In this document: piece by piece, positions 33,668-42,164 of the stretch
Position numbering within the stretch: the first letter of the stretch is position 1
Layout of the letters: the number at the start of each line of letters is the position of its first letter
From: Paenibacillus marchantiae
GTDB lineage: Bacteria > Bacillota > Bacilli > Paenibacillales > Paenibacillaceae
NCBI RefSeq assembly: GCF_028771845.1
Contig: NZ_CP118270.1
Location: forward strand, 5,766,001 to 5,830,000
Direction: 5' to 3'
Length of the DNA stretch: 64,000 nt
The notes under the pieces: model-generated
Databases searched by the model: none
What the model saw: the letters and a program-made list of their open reading frames with translations, nothing else
Told to the model about the DNA's origin: nothing
Made by a program: the position numbers and the translations under genes

Positions 33668-34669
33668 TTATACAGGAGTCAGCGGTGGTGTTTCCGCTTG
33701 TTTTTTTCTCAGTTCTCGTCTTTGTTTGTCCAGCTGCTCACCATATATCTTGGTATTCCATCCACTGAAAAATTCAGTACCGGCGGTGACCCCAGATTGA
33801 TATAATGCTGTACTGTCCTGTACAGAAAGGTGAAATTCTGTCGGTTTAATCCCAAGGGTAGGAATTTTCACAGTACGGAATCGATTAACCTGTTCGATAT
33901 ATCGCTCATCATGAGCAGTTAGCATCGTTTCAACCAATGCCTGAAGCATACTTAGAGGTCCTCTGATTCTAGCTGGCTCTCCTTCGGTTTTGCCAACCAT
34001 TTTAAAACCGACTACAGGGATGAGATCTCCTCCACGTTCTGTACGCTCTCCATCAAACAGCCAGAGCGGAAAATTGCTCAGCAATGCTCCATCGACGATG
34101 TAAACAAACTGGTCCGCAAAACGTAATCCTTTGGACAGGATCGGGGATCTGCGAATGGCAACCGGGTCGAAGAAATAGGGGATACTGCAGCTCATACGTA
34201 CAGCCTTGGCTACTTCCAGTTTGGAAGGATCAATTCCGAATCGTTTGATATCGTCTGGAAGCACCAAAATAGTGCCGTTGGAAATGTCGGATGCAATGAT
34301 TAGCAACTTACCTGGAGGCAGATCAGCAAACGTCCGAACTCCCTTTTTTTTCAGCATATCCCCTATCCAGCATTCCAGCGCTTCCCCAGAATATAGCCCT
34401 TTCTTCAAAAATAGCCTCGCTGCGGGTCCGATCCACTTGGTATCAAATATGGGGGAACGTCGCAGTAACGAAGCAAACGGCGTATTCTCGATAATGCCTT
34501 TCATCTCTTCCGCCGAATAGCCAGCCGCCAGCAAAGCAGCTACGATGGAACCCGAGGACGTGCCCGCTACGCGATTGAATTCAACACCGTGATCTTCTGC
34601 ACCCTTTACGGCGCCGGCAAGCGAAATTCCCTTTACGCCGCCACCTTCAAATACTCCATTAATCAACAC
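33668..34669 (-). CDS. patatin-like phospholipase (YqhO-like)
   Basis: Predicted acyl hydrolase of the patatin family. Starting at GTG 34669 (LINGVFEGGGVKG) gives 333 residues and puts the oxyanion-hole motif GGGVKGI near the N-terminus as in family members. The nucleophile elbow is GTSSGS (Ser of GxSxG) and the dyad Asp lies in VDGALLSNFP. No signal peptide is present, so the protein is cytoplasmic. The only ribosome-binding site candidate, GGGGG 7 nt upstream, lies in the 3' arm of a terminator hairpin. Position matches B. subtilis yqhO. Confidence 0.9.
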   Translation of the reverse strand: MLINGVFEGGGVKGISLAGAVKGAEDHGVEFNRVAGTSSGSIVAALLAAGYSAEEMKGIIENTPFASLLRRSPIFDTKWIGPAARLFLKKGLYSGEALECWIGDMLKKKGVRTFADLPPGKLLIIASDISNGTILVLPDDIKRFGIDPSKLEVAKAVRMSCSIPYFFDPVAIRRSPILSKGLRFADQFVYIVDGALLSNFPLWLFDGERTERGGDLIPVVGFKMVGKTEGEPARIRGPLSMLQALVETMLTAHDERYIEQVNRFRTVKIPTLGIKPTEFHLSVQDSTALYQSGVTAGTEFFSGWNTKIYGEQLDKQRRELRKKQAETPPLTPV

Positions 34670-34672
34670 AAT

Positions 34673-34731
34673 AAAACCCCCGTTCTCCAGGCAGTCCATG
34701 CTACTACTGCCACTGTATGAGAACAGGGGTT
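34673..34731 (-). terminator. Terminator overlapping the translation start region of the patatin gene
   Basis: On the minus strand AACCCCTGTTCTC pairs with GAGAACGGGGGTTTT (one mismatch) around a loop of about 30 nt. The T-run ends 4 nt before the patatin GTG, and the GGGGG ribosome-binding site is in the stem. Confidence 0.75.
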
Positions 34732-34753
34732 GGTCATATTACGTTAAAATGTT

Positions 34754-36352
34754 TTACAGTCCATAATAGGCTTTTAATTTGGCGATCAGTCCGAGCGGAT
34801 TTTTCGTCAGGTACTGTGAGCTGAAGAAAATATCCCCTTTCACCGTATCATATTTCTCATTATATATAAGCTGATCAATAATCTCCTGGGATGTCTGCCA
34901 CCCGATTTCCGGTGTGCCCAGCTTATAAGGAGAGTGACCAATATACAATTTCACATCGGTATTTGCCACTTCATTGGCCCACCAGTCAACCACCTTGTCA
35001 TATCGTGCTGCACTTAGTGTCATGCTCCAGTACACTTGGGGTGCAACATAGTCAATCCACTCCTGCTTGATCCAAGTCCGCACATCTGCATTCATGCTGT
35101 CATAAGCGGTTACTCCGGCTTTTGTGTCAGAACCTGTCATATCAACCGATTTGTTACGCCATACGCCAAATGGGCTAATGCCATATTGAACGCCAGCTTT
35201 CATCTTGTGGATGCTCTCTCCGAGCTGCTTGACGAATTCATTGATGTTGTCCCGGCGCCATTCTGCACGGTCACTCGTATTCAATGTGTTGTAAGCTTTG
35301 AAAGCCGCATCATCATTAAACGTTACATTGGAAGGATAGAAGTAATCATCCAAATGTACGCCATCAACATCATACTGATTAACCACTTCCATGATGGAAT
35401 CAATAATATGCTGTCTCGCTTCCGGAATGCCTGGATTAATATACAGTTTGCCTGATGCGTTAACAATCCAGTCCGGGTGAAGCTTGGATACATGATTGGC
35501 AGCAAGACCGGTTGTCGTTGCGGAGTTAGTAGCCCGGAACGGGTTGAACCAAGCATGGAACTCAAGACCACGCTTGTGAGCTTCCTCGATCATAAATGCA
35601 AGTGGATCATACCCGGGATCTTTCCCCTGTGAACCTGTCAGCACGCTATTCCACGGTACAAGACCTGATGGATAGATCGCATCCCCATTGGCTCGCACTT
35701 GAACAAATACGGCATTGATCCCCATATCCTTCAACGTATCAAGCTGCTGAATGAACTCCAACTTTTGTTTTTCTACATTCCCTTTGGCACTAGATGAAGG
35801 CCAGTCTCCATTTACAGTCGAAATCCAGGCTCCTCGCATCTCATCCGTATTTGGCGTAGTTCCCGTGCCTCCAGGCTCTGCTGGTGTCACTGGAGTAGGA
35901 TTGGGAGCATTGCCTGTGGCCAGATTAATCGTCTGCTCAGACTGGTTCCAGGTGACCTGGATTCCCAAGTTCTCACTGACAAATCGAATCGGTACCATGA
36001 CGCGGCCTTGTTTCAGTTCTACTGATGCATCAAGATCAACCACGGTACTATCCACCGTTGCCTGCTGGCGTCCACTTGTCATCGTAATGACTGAATCGGA
36101 CTTCTTGATTGTAACTGTGCGGGTAGCCTGTGACCAAAGTACAGATGCACCCAGTCCTTCGCTAATAACACGCAGAGGGACCATCGTTACATTTACTTTG
36201 GGCAAAATGTAAGGTGATACATCCGACTCCAAACGCTGACCATCCAAATAAATAACAATTTCCTTTTGACTAGCTGCCTGCGCCGTCAGTCCTGATGTTT
36301 GTAAACCCAGAACAAAAATGAGCAGCAGGATCAATCCTTTACGAAGCTTCAT
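34754..36352 (-). CDS. secreted GHL10-type glycoside hydrolase with CuAO-like N-terminal domain
   Basis: 532 residues with a signal peptide (1-27, ending TAQAA). Residues about 30-145 are a copper-amine-oxidase-like N-terminal domain (PF07833; NVTMVPLRVISEGLGASVLW and GRVMVPIRFVSENLGIQVTW). A Pro/Thr/Gly linker follows. Residues about 170-530 form a TIM-barrel of the YngK/GHL10 family (EMRGAWISTVNGDWP, NAVFVQVRANGDAIYPS, FHAWFNPFRA, VDGVHLDDYFYP, YGISPFGVWRN). The Asp pair in HLDDYFYP is a likely catalytic region. A cell-wall or exopolysaccharide substrate is possible. The substrate is unknown. Confidence 0.9.
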   Translation of the reverse strand: MKLRKGLILLLIFVLGLQTSGLTAQAASQKEIVIYLDGQRLESDVSPYILPKVNVTMVPLRVISEGLGASVLWSQATRTVTIKKSDSVITMTSGRQQATVDSTVVDLDASVELKQGRVMVPIRFVSENLGIQVTWNQSEQTINLATGNAPNPTPVTPAEPGGTGTTPNTDEMRGAWISTVNGDWPSSSAKGNVEKQKLEFIQQLDTLKDMGINAVFVQVRANGDAIYPSGLVPWNSVLTGSQGKDPGYDPLAFMIEEAHKRGLEFHAWFNPFRATNSATTTGLAANHVSKLHPDWIVNASGKLYINPGIPEARQHIIDSIMEVVNQYDVDGVHLDDYFYPSNVTFNDDAAFKAYNTLNTSDRAEWRRDNINEFVKQLGESIHKMKAGVQYGISPFGVWRNKSVDMTGSDTKAGVTAYDSMNADVRTWIKQEWIDYVAPQVYWSMTLSAARYDKVVDWWANEVANTDVKLYIGHSPYKLGTPEIGWQTSQEIIDQLIYNEKYDTVKGDIFFSSQYLTKNPLGLIAKLKAYYGL

Positions 36353-36455
36353 CAGTGCAATCCTCCAAAATAATTATAAATTCGCGGCAAATTCTGCTAG
36401 TTTAATAGACGCTCCTAATGATTGTTAAGTTGCGAATAAACGCCAAATTTTGGTC

Positions 36456-36504
36456 AAAAAAAAGCAAAAGGACGCTTCCAACCGTTTTAGCGGCAGGTGC
36501 ATCC
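36456..36504 (-). terminator. mntR terminator
   Basis: Minus strand GGATGC and GCGTCC (one G-U pair) enclose CCGCT...CGG and are followed by TTTTGCTTTTTTTT. Confidence 0.65.
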
Positions 36505-36560
36505 TCTGATTTTGAATAGATATTCATTGTAATTTTTCAGGTGATTCTGGCTTTAAAACC

Positions 36561-36989
36561 TTAAGATTCTGTATTGCTCATGACATCCTGAATACTTTTA
36601 AGATCACGCAGTCGATTCTCATCCTGGCGGAAATATTCAACCAAAGATTCGATGCAGGTAATGGAATCCCAACTCAAATGGTGTTCAATTCCTTCAACAT
36701 CCTGGTAAATATTTTCTTCCTGAACACCAATCGTCGTCAAAAATTGTTCAAGCAGATGATGGCGCTCCATCAACCGTTTGCCCATCTTTTTGCCTTTTGG
36801 CGTAAGCACCAGCCCGCGGTACTTCTCATAGATCAGGTACTCGTCTTTGTCCAGCTTTTGGATCATCTTCGTCACCGATGAAGGATGTACTTCCAAACCT
36901 TCAGCTATATCAGACACACGAGCATAGCCCTTTTCATCAATTAATTTGTATATACGCTCCAAATAATCTTCCATACTGGGCGTTGGCAT
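36561..36989 (-). CDS. mntR: manganese transport regulator MntR
   Basis: DtxR-family Mn(II)-responsive repressor of manganese importers. The start is ATG 36989 (MPTPSMEDYLERIY), GAGGG 6 nt upstream, 142 residues exactly as in B. subtilis. The winged helix has ARVSDIAEGLEVHPSSVTKM. The metal and dimer domain shows Asp8-type (EDYLERI), Glu in MERHHLLEQFL, and EGIEHHLSWDSI with His ligands. No manganese transporter gene is near. Confidence 0.95.
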   Translation of the reverse strand: MPTPSMEDYLERIYKLIDEKGYARVSDIAEGLEVHPSSVTKMIQKLDKDEYLIYEKYRGLVLTPKGKKMGKRLMERHHLLEQFLTTIGVQEENIYQDVEGIEHHLSWDSITCIESLVEYFRQDENRLRDLKSIQDVMSNTES

Positions 36990-37221
36990 CTGCTTCCCTC
37001 TCTTCTCTCTGACCGGCAATATTCTTGCCTGGTCACTATCTTATAATGATACATGTTATCAATACGCATTGGCAAGTCCTGCACAATTCATTCACTATTT
37101 ACAGTCCATAAAACACTCCTCAGGGCTCGATTTCCTTCACCATTACGCAAGTATTGGTAAGGGTGACTTATCCCGAAACGAGGCAAACTAAGCAAGGTTC
37201 CGTATTGAAAGGAGTGATTTC

Positions 37222-38292
37222 GTGAGTACAAGTGTAGCGCATCCACCCGTTCGCAAAGCAAAAGGCACTAAACCCTTTATTCCCGATTTGGTGTATTTTG
37301 AACCCGGTGCGCTGGAATATGAGAAAGGTAAACGAATTATGGAATGGGTTACTTCCAGGGATATCCCATATCAGATGACGACATCCCATAATCGAATTAC
37401 CAATCTCCCTGGTGAAACGGAACAGGAAAAGTACCGAATGGCGAAGCGTACCCTTGTCGTCGGTGTGCGTAAAACACTCAAGTTTGACCAATCGAAGCCT
37501 TCGGCCGAATATGCCATTCCCATCTCAACAGGCTGTATGGGCCACTGTCATTATTGTTATCTTCAAACGACTCTTGGGGCCAAGCCCTATGTCCGTGTCT
37601 ATGTAAACACCGAAGAAATCATTCAGGCCGCCAAGGGATACATTGAGGAGCGCGCACCTGAACTTACCCGTTTTGAAGCAGCCTGTACATCTGATCCCGT
37701 AGGTCTGGAGCATATAACGGGAAATCTTGGTGACCTAATTCGTTTTATGGCGGATGAGGAACACGGGCGACTTCGCTTTGTGACCAAATACCATCATGTT
37801 GATCCTTTATTAAACATCAAGCATAACGGACACACTCGTATCCGATTTAGCGTAAATTCCGATTATGTAATCAAAAATTTTGAACCAGCCACCTCACGGT
37901 TTGAAGAGCGAATTGAAGCCGCAGGTAAAATAGCTCATGCGGGATATCCGCTCGGATTCATTATTGCCCCAATTATGTGGTACGACGGATGGGAAGAAGG
38001 ATATAGCGAGCTTTTACAAAAACTTGCCGATACACTTCCCGAAGAAGCGACCAAGGATCTAACCTTTGAGATGATCCAGCACCGTTTTACCAAAACGGCA
38101 AAAGCCACCATTGAGAAGCGATACCCCAAAACCAAGCTGGAGATGGATATCGAAAAGCGGAAAATGAAATGGGGCCGCTGGGGCCAGTACAAATATGTGT
38201 ATAAGGATGATCAGCAGGATGCCTTGCGCGAGTTTATTACCGAGCGCATTTTTGAGCATTTCCCACTGGCCAATATTGATTACTTCACCTAA
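37222..38292 (+). CDS. splB: spore photoproduct lyase
   Basis: Radical-SAM enzyme that reverses the thymine spore photoproduct during germination. It has 356 residues from GTG 37222, AAAGGAG upstream. The cluster motif is CMGHCHYC (CxxxCxxC), and the catalytic hydrogen-donor Cys is in FEAACTSDPVG. RFSVNSDYVI and KYPKTKLEMD-like endings are family features. It is a monocistronic plus-strand gene divergent from mntR, closed by a strong terminator. A sigma-G promoter would be expected, but I could not pick a convincing one. Confidence 0.96.
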   Translation: MSTSVAHPPVRKAKGTKPFIPDLVYFEPGALEYEKGKRIMEWVTSRDIPYQMTTSHNRITNLPGETEQEKYRMAKRTLVVGVRKTLKFDQSKPSAEYAIPISTGCMGHCHYCYLQTTLGAKPYVRVYVNTEEIIQAAKGYIEERAPELTRFEAACTSDPVGLEHITGNLGDLIRFMADEEHGRLRFVTKYHHVDPLLNIKHNGHTRIRFSVNSDYVIKNFEPATSRFEERIEAAGKIAHAGYPLGFIIAPIMWYDGWEEGYSELLQKLADTLPEEATKDLTFEMIQHRFTKTAKATIEKRYPKTKLEMDIEKRKMKWGRWGQYKYVYKDDQQDALREFITERIFEHFPLANIDYFT

Positions 38293-38331
38293 GCGTTGAC
38301 CAGACACTTTTATTAAGAGCTATTGATTAAA

Positions 38332-38383
38332 AAAGCAGGTTACATGAGTCCAGAATCGTTCTGGTTTCCATGTAGCCTGCTTT
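38332..38383 (+). terminator. Bidirectional terminator between splB and ccdA
   Basis: AAAGCAGGTTACATG pairs with CATGTAGCCTGCTTT (one mismatch), enclosing a CCAGAA/TTCTGG inner stem, with A- and T-rich flanks. Confidence 0.85.
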
Positions 38384-38433
38384 GTTCTTATTTAAAATAA
38401 CCTTCGAGTAAAACAAACACCCTCGTTGCTGCG

Positions 38434-39147
38434 CTAGATAATCATCCAGTCTGGTGTAATTTGCTGTAGCCAGATCGTAATTTTCGTCATCTGATCCGTA
38501 AATAACAGCACCCCGAGGAACAACATTAATGCGCCCCCGGCTTTCATCATGATATTGGAATAACGCAAGATCCATCGTGTAGAACCGATGAAAAAAGCCA
38601 GAATGAAGAACGGTAACGCAAATCCAGCTGTGTATCCCGTAATCAAAGCCAACCAGGTTGTTGGTTCGCTCGCAGCCATCGCGATGATGGCAGTCAAAAT
38701 TGGTCCAATACAAGGCGACCAACCTGCCGAAAAACCAATACCAAAAATAAAGGAGCCCAAGTAACCCGCTGGTTTCCATTTCATGTCCATCTTACGCTCT
38801 TTCATCAGAAACTGAGGTTTGAACAAACCAAGCAAAAACAAACCCATTAACATAATCAAGATCGCGGATAATTGACGAATGAGATCACGGTTATCATTGA
38901 AAAATTGGCCAAACAATCCGGCTCCCAGTCCGAGCGAATAAAACACAGCCGAGAAGCCCAAAATAAACGCCAGCGTATGAGTCAATGTCTTGAAGCGAAC
39001 TTCACGCTGATTGCGCTCATCCTTCAACCGTTGTACCGTCATCCCCGTAATATAGGAAAGATACGATGGATACAGCGGAAGACAGCATGGCGATATAAAC
39101 GAAGCTAATCCTGCTACAAAAGCCAGCCACACATTAACATCAGGCAT
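38434..39147 (-). CDS. ccdA: cytochrome c biogenesis protein CcdA
   Basis: Membrane thiol-disulfide electron carrier that passes reductant across the membrane for cytochrome c maturation and spore cortex synthesis. It has 237 residues and six membrane segments. The redox Cys pair is in FISPCCLPLYPSY (segment 1) and GWSPCIGPILTA (segment 4). It follows znuB by 48 bp in the same orientation and may be read through from the zinc operon, an uncommon neighbour. Confidence 0.93.
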   Translation of the reverse strand: MPDVNVWLAFVAGLASFISPCCLPLYPSYLSYITGMTVQRLKDERNQREVRFKTLTHTLAFILGFSAVFYSLGLGAGLFGQFFNDNRDLIRQLSAILIMLMGLFLLGLFKPQFLMKERKMDMKWKPAGYLGSFIFGIGFSAGWSPCIGPILTAIIAMAASEPTTWLALITGYTAGFALPFFILAFFIGSTRWILRYSNIMMKAGGALMLFLGVLLFTDQMTKITIWLQQITPDWMII

Positions 39148-39195
39148 GAAGCGGATATCTCCCTTCCCTGGGGGCTCACTTGCTCACGTTCAGAC

Positions 39196-39999
39196 TCAGG
39201 CTCGGAACCCTTTTTTTCCAATCATCGTAAGAATCAGCATCATGATAAGCAAAAGTACAATTGTTGCTCCTGGTGCAAGGTTCCAGATCCCGGCCACAAC
39301 CAGTCCAATGACCACGGCAATTTCGCCAATGACCACGGATAATATAATCGCCGATTTGAAACTTCGTGCCATCAGCAAGCTTACAGCTACCGGAATGGTA
39401 AGCAATGCCGATACCAGCAATGCGCCCACGATTTTGATCGCCGTACTAATGACTAGGGCTGTCATCACCGTAATCAGCATGTTAAGCAATTTCACAGGCA
39501 ATCCGGTAACCGCTGCGGCATCCTCTTCAAAGCTGAGTAGGAAAAACTCCTTATGTAACAGTGCTACAACGACGACCACGATCAACGTTACCACACCAAC
39601 CAGCTTCAAATCCGTGGAGTCCAGTGTATAAATACTGCCGAACAGGTAACTCATAACATCTGTATTATAACCTTTGCCCAGCGTGAAGAACAACGAAGCC
39701 AGCGCTACTCCACCGGACATGATGATCGCGATCGATAACTCGGCGTAACTCTTGTACGCCTTACGCAGTTTCTCTATTGCAAATGATGCGAGCACGGCGA
39801 AAATAAGCCCCACAGCAATCGGATACACTTCAATCAGGAATCCGAGTGCAACCCCGGCAATAGTCACATGAGACAGGGTATCCCCGATCATGGATAAACG
39901 GCGCAGCACCAAAAACAATCCGATCAACGGAGCGGTGATGCCGATCAGCAATCCCCCCGCCAGCGCCCGCTGAAAAAAATCACTCATTAAAATTTCCAA
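39196..39999 (-). CDS. znuB: zinc ABC transporter permease
   Basis: Polytopic permease of the ABC-3 family (ZnuB/AdcB) with about eight membrane segments and 267 residues from TTG 39999, which has GGAG 11 nt upstream. GTG 40008 and ATG 39987 are alternatives. Family marks are LVLRRLSMIGDTLSHVTIAGVALG and SALLTIPVAVSLLMARSF. It is the third gene of the znuA-znuC-znuB run, and the Zur box ahead of znuA supports zinc as substrate. Confidence 0.92.
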   Translation of the reverse strand: MEILMSDFFQRALAGGLLIGITAPLIGLFLVLRRLSMIGDTLSHVTIAGVALGFLIEVYPIAVGLIFAVLASFAIEKLRKAYKSYAELSIAIIMSGGVALASLFFTLGKGYNTDVMSYLFGSIYTLDSTDLKLVGVVTLIVVVVVALLHKEFFLLSFEEDAAAVTGLPVKLLNMLITVMTALVISTAIKIVGALLVSALLTIPVAVSLLMARSFKSAIILSVVIGEIAVVIGLVVAGIWNLAPGATIVLLLIMMLILTMIGKKGFRA

Positions 40000-40047
40000 A
40001 ACACACACGACTCCTTCGGCCTTGCTCTAATCTGGTTGCACTCGCGT

Positions 40048-40806
40048 CTAACGTACCTGGGTGGTGGTATGCTGCAAATTAGTCTCGGCACAATCTTCCA
40101 CCTCATGGGAATGACGGACATGGAAATGAATTTTTCCGTTCGTCACCGCAGCTTTGGAACCGAGATAACTCTCCATCCGGTCCATATCATGTGAAACCAT
40201 CAGGAATGTCATCCGGTGATGTTCATGCATATGGGTAATGAGTTCAAAAAAGCTGGCCTGGGATTCGGCATCGATACCTACCGTCGGTTCATCCAGAATC
40301 AGCAGATCAGGGTGATTAATAAGCGCCCGTGCCAAAAACACACGCTGTTGCTGTCCACCGGACAGTTGTCCGATCCGTTTGTTCGCCAAATCCTCAATCC
40401 GCATCACTTGCATAGCATCTGTGCACTGCTGCTGACATTTACGAGACATACGCCGGAACATATTCTTGTTGTTGTATAATCCAGACATTACGACTTCCCG
40501 TACCGTTGCAGGGAACAATGGGTTAAATGCATTCTTCTGCGGAACATAACCAATCCGTTCCCAATCCTTGAATCGGCGGATCGACTGTCCGAATAGCTTG
40601 ATATCTCCCTCAGCTGGAGGCAAGAGTCCAACCAGCATTCGCAGCAATGTCGTTTTGCCCGCCCCGTTTGAACCGATAATACCGACAAAATCCCTTTCCT
40701 GGACCATAAAATCGAGATCTTCGATCACTCGCTGGTCGCCGTAGGAAAATGATAATTTATCGATCTCTATAATTGGATCATGACACAATGGCATGATTTG
40801 CTGCAT
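40048..40806 (-). CDS. znuC: zinc ABC transporter ATP-binding protein
   Basis: ATPase energising zinc import. It has 252 residues from ATG 40806 (MQQIMPLCHDP), with GGCGG 7 nt upstream. Walker A is GSNGAGKTTLLR, the signature LSGGQQQRVFLARAL and Walker B LLILDEPTVGID. The C-terminus is His-rich (HFHVRHSHEVED), as in other zinc transporter ATPases. It lies between znuA and znuB. Confidence 0.94.
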   Translation of the reverse strand: MQQIMPLCHDPIIEIDKLSFSYGDQRVIEDLDFMVQERDFVGIIGSNGAGKTTLLRMLVGLLPPAEGDIKLFGQSIRRFKDWERIGYVPQKNAFNPLFPATVREVVMSGLYNNKNMFRRMSRKCQQQCTDAMQVMRIEDLANKRIGQLSGGQQQRVFLARALINHPDLLILDEPTVGIDAESQASFFELITHMHEHHRMTFLMVSHDMDRMESYLGSKAAVTNGKIHFHVRHSHEVEDCAETNLQHTTTQVR

Positions 40807-40861
40807 GGCAAAGCCGCCCTTCATTATATATAAGGATTGCAAACGAATCCTTCAGTCTATC

Positions 40862-41920
40862 TTATTTTAATGCGATCAGCAGATTTTGCAAATTTTTCTC
40901 CATCAGGGTGAAATAATCATCCCCGTTGGTAGCCTGTTCTTTGGTTAAACCTTCTACCGGATTCAGGACCATTGTCTCTACACCCGCTTCATTGGCGAGG
41001 GTTTTCGCCAGTTTATCAGATACCAGCTCTTCGAAGAAAATGTATTTAATCCCTTCATCCTTCACCAACTTGGCCAACTTCACAATATCTTGACCTGTGG
41101 GTTCCGCATCTGGAGAAAGTCCCATAATAGCATGCTGGGTCAACCCATAATCACGTGCAAGATACCCAAAGGCTTGGTGTGATACGACAATTTCCTTATT
41201 GGGTACGTTGGACAATTCATCCGTAAAGTGCTGATCCAACGTTTCCAGCTTGGTCCGCAGCTCTTCGTAGCGTTGTTCATATCCTTCTTTATGTGCAGGG
41301 TCTACTTCAACCAGGCTGTTTTTAATATTCTCAGCCATTACCATTGCCGATTTTGGACTTACCCACGTATGAGGGTCCACATGATGGTTCGCAATGTCCT
41401 CTGCGTTAGCTTCATCTGCATGTTCGTCGCTATGTTCATCCACCTGTTCTTCACCATGACCGTGTCCATCATCACCTTCAGCAGTCAATAGAGTAACCCC
41501 TTCACTTACTGCAACTGACTTCACCTTGGTATCGCTATTCAGTGACTTCAGGAAGTTGGGTACCCATCCTTCCAGACCTGCACCATTGTATAGAAACAAC
41601 TGCGCTTTGGATGTATTCACAATATCTTGACTCTTCGGCGTCCAGTCATGTGGTTCAACACCTGTTGGCAGCAAATTAATGACATTTGCATCTTCCCCAC
41701 CAATTGTCGAAGTAAACGCATAGACAGGATAGAAGCTCGTAATCACATTCACTTTGCCTTCCACCAGCTTGGCACTCTCCGAATTATTCTGACCGCATGC
41801 CGACAATATGAGTAAACTAAGAACAAGCAGACCGCTTAGCAACAATTTTATATGCCTTCTTCTACCTGTCGCTAGAGTCTGGTTTACCTGGTCTAGATTT
41901 CTTCCATTATAAAGTTTCAC
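40862..41920 (-). CDS. znuA: zinc-binding lipoprotein of ABC transporter
   Basis: Surface receptor for Zn(II). It has 352 residues with a long basic N-region, a hydrophobic stretch and lipobox LILSACG (Cys42). The cluster A-I fold has NLLPTGVEPHDWTPKSQD, a His/Glu/Asp-rich acquisition loop at about 150-175 (GHGHGEEQVDEHSDEHAD), then HHVDPHTWVSPK and VVSHQAFGYLARDYGL, giving the conserved His ligands and a C-terminal acidic ligand region. A Zur-like operator lies 25 bp upstream. Confidence 0.94.
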   Translation of the reverse strand: MKLYNGRNLDQVNQTLATGRRRHIKLLLSGLLVLSLLILSACGQNNSESAKLVEGKVNVITSFYPVYAFTSTIGGEDANVINLLPTGVEPHDWTPKSQDIVNTSKAQLFLYNGAGLEGWVPNFLKSLNSDTKVKSVAVSEGVTLLTAEGDDGHGHGEEQVDEHSDEHADEANAEDIANHHVDPHTWVSPKSAMVMAENIKNSLVEVDPAHKEGYEQRYEELRTKLETLDQHFTDELSNVPNKEIVVSHQAFGYLARDYGLTQHAIMGLSPDAEPTGQDIVKLAKLVKDEGIKYIFFEELVSDKLAKTLANEAGVETMVLNPVEGLTKEQATNGDDYFTLMEKNLQNLLIALK

Positions 41921-41944
41921 TAGTATTCACTCCGCATCTCTTAA

Positions 41945-41959
41945 TCGTAAACATTACTG
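41945..41959. promoter_or_regulatory. Zur-like operator upstream of znuA
   Basis: TCGTAAACATTACTG agrees with the B. subtilis Zur box TCGTAATnATTACGA at most fixed positions, 25 bp before the znuA start. The zur gene lies about 3 kb away at 44881-45345. Confidence 0.6.
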
Positions 41960-42082
41960 AAAGAATTATAGGTAACCTGCTCGAACTTGTCAAGCCGCTC
42001 TGTCCTATTCATTCTTTCCTTGAGCACGGAGTTCATAACAGTATATGCTTGTTTTCTTCGCATCAGATCCGATTTCATCCCA

Positions 42083-42116
42083 AAATAAAAAGTGACCCGA
42101 TTCTCATCGAGCCACC
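42083..42116 (-). terminator. metG terminator
   Basis: Minus strand GTGGCTCGAT pairs with ATCGGGTCAC (two weak pairs) around GAGA, then TTTTTATTTT. Confidence 0.8.
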
Positions 42117-42164
42117 TTCTATTACAACTATATAAATCAAATCCTTGGTTACACGGTCAAAGTC

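Noticed and set aside
37020..37221. Sigma-G promoter for splB
   Set aside because: No -35/-10 pair with acceptable match and spacing could be chosen, so none is annotated.
38327..38779. 150-codon minus-strand frame within ccdA
   Set aside because: Out of frame with ccdA, covers the terminator, and has no initiation signal.
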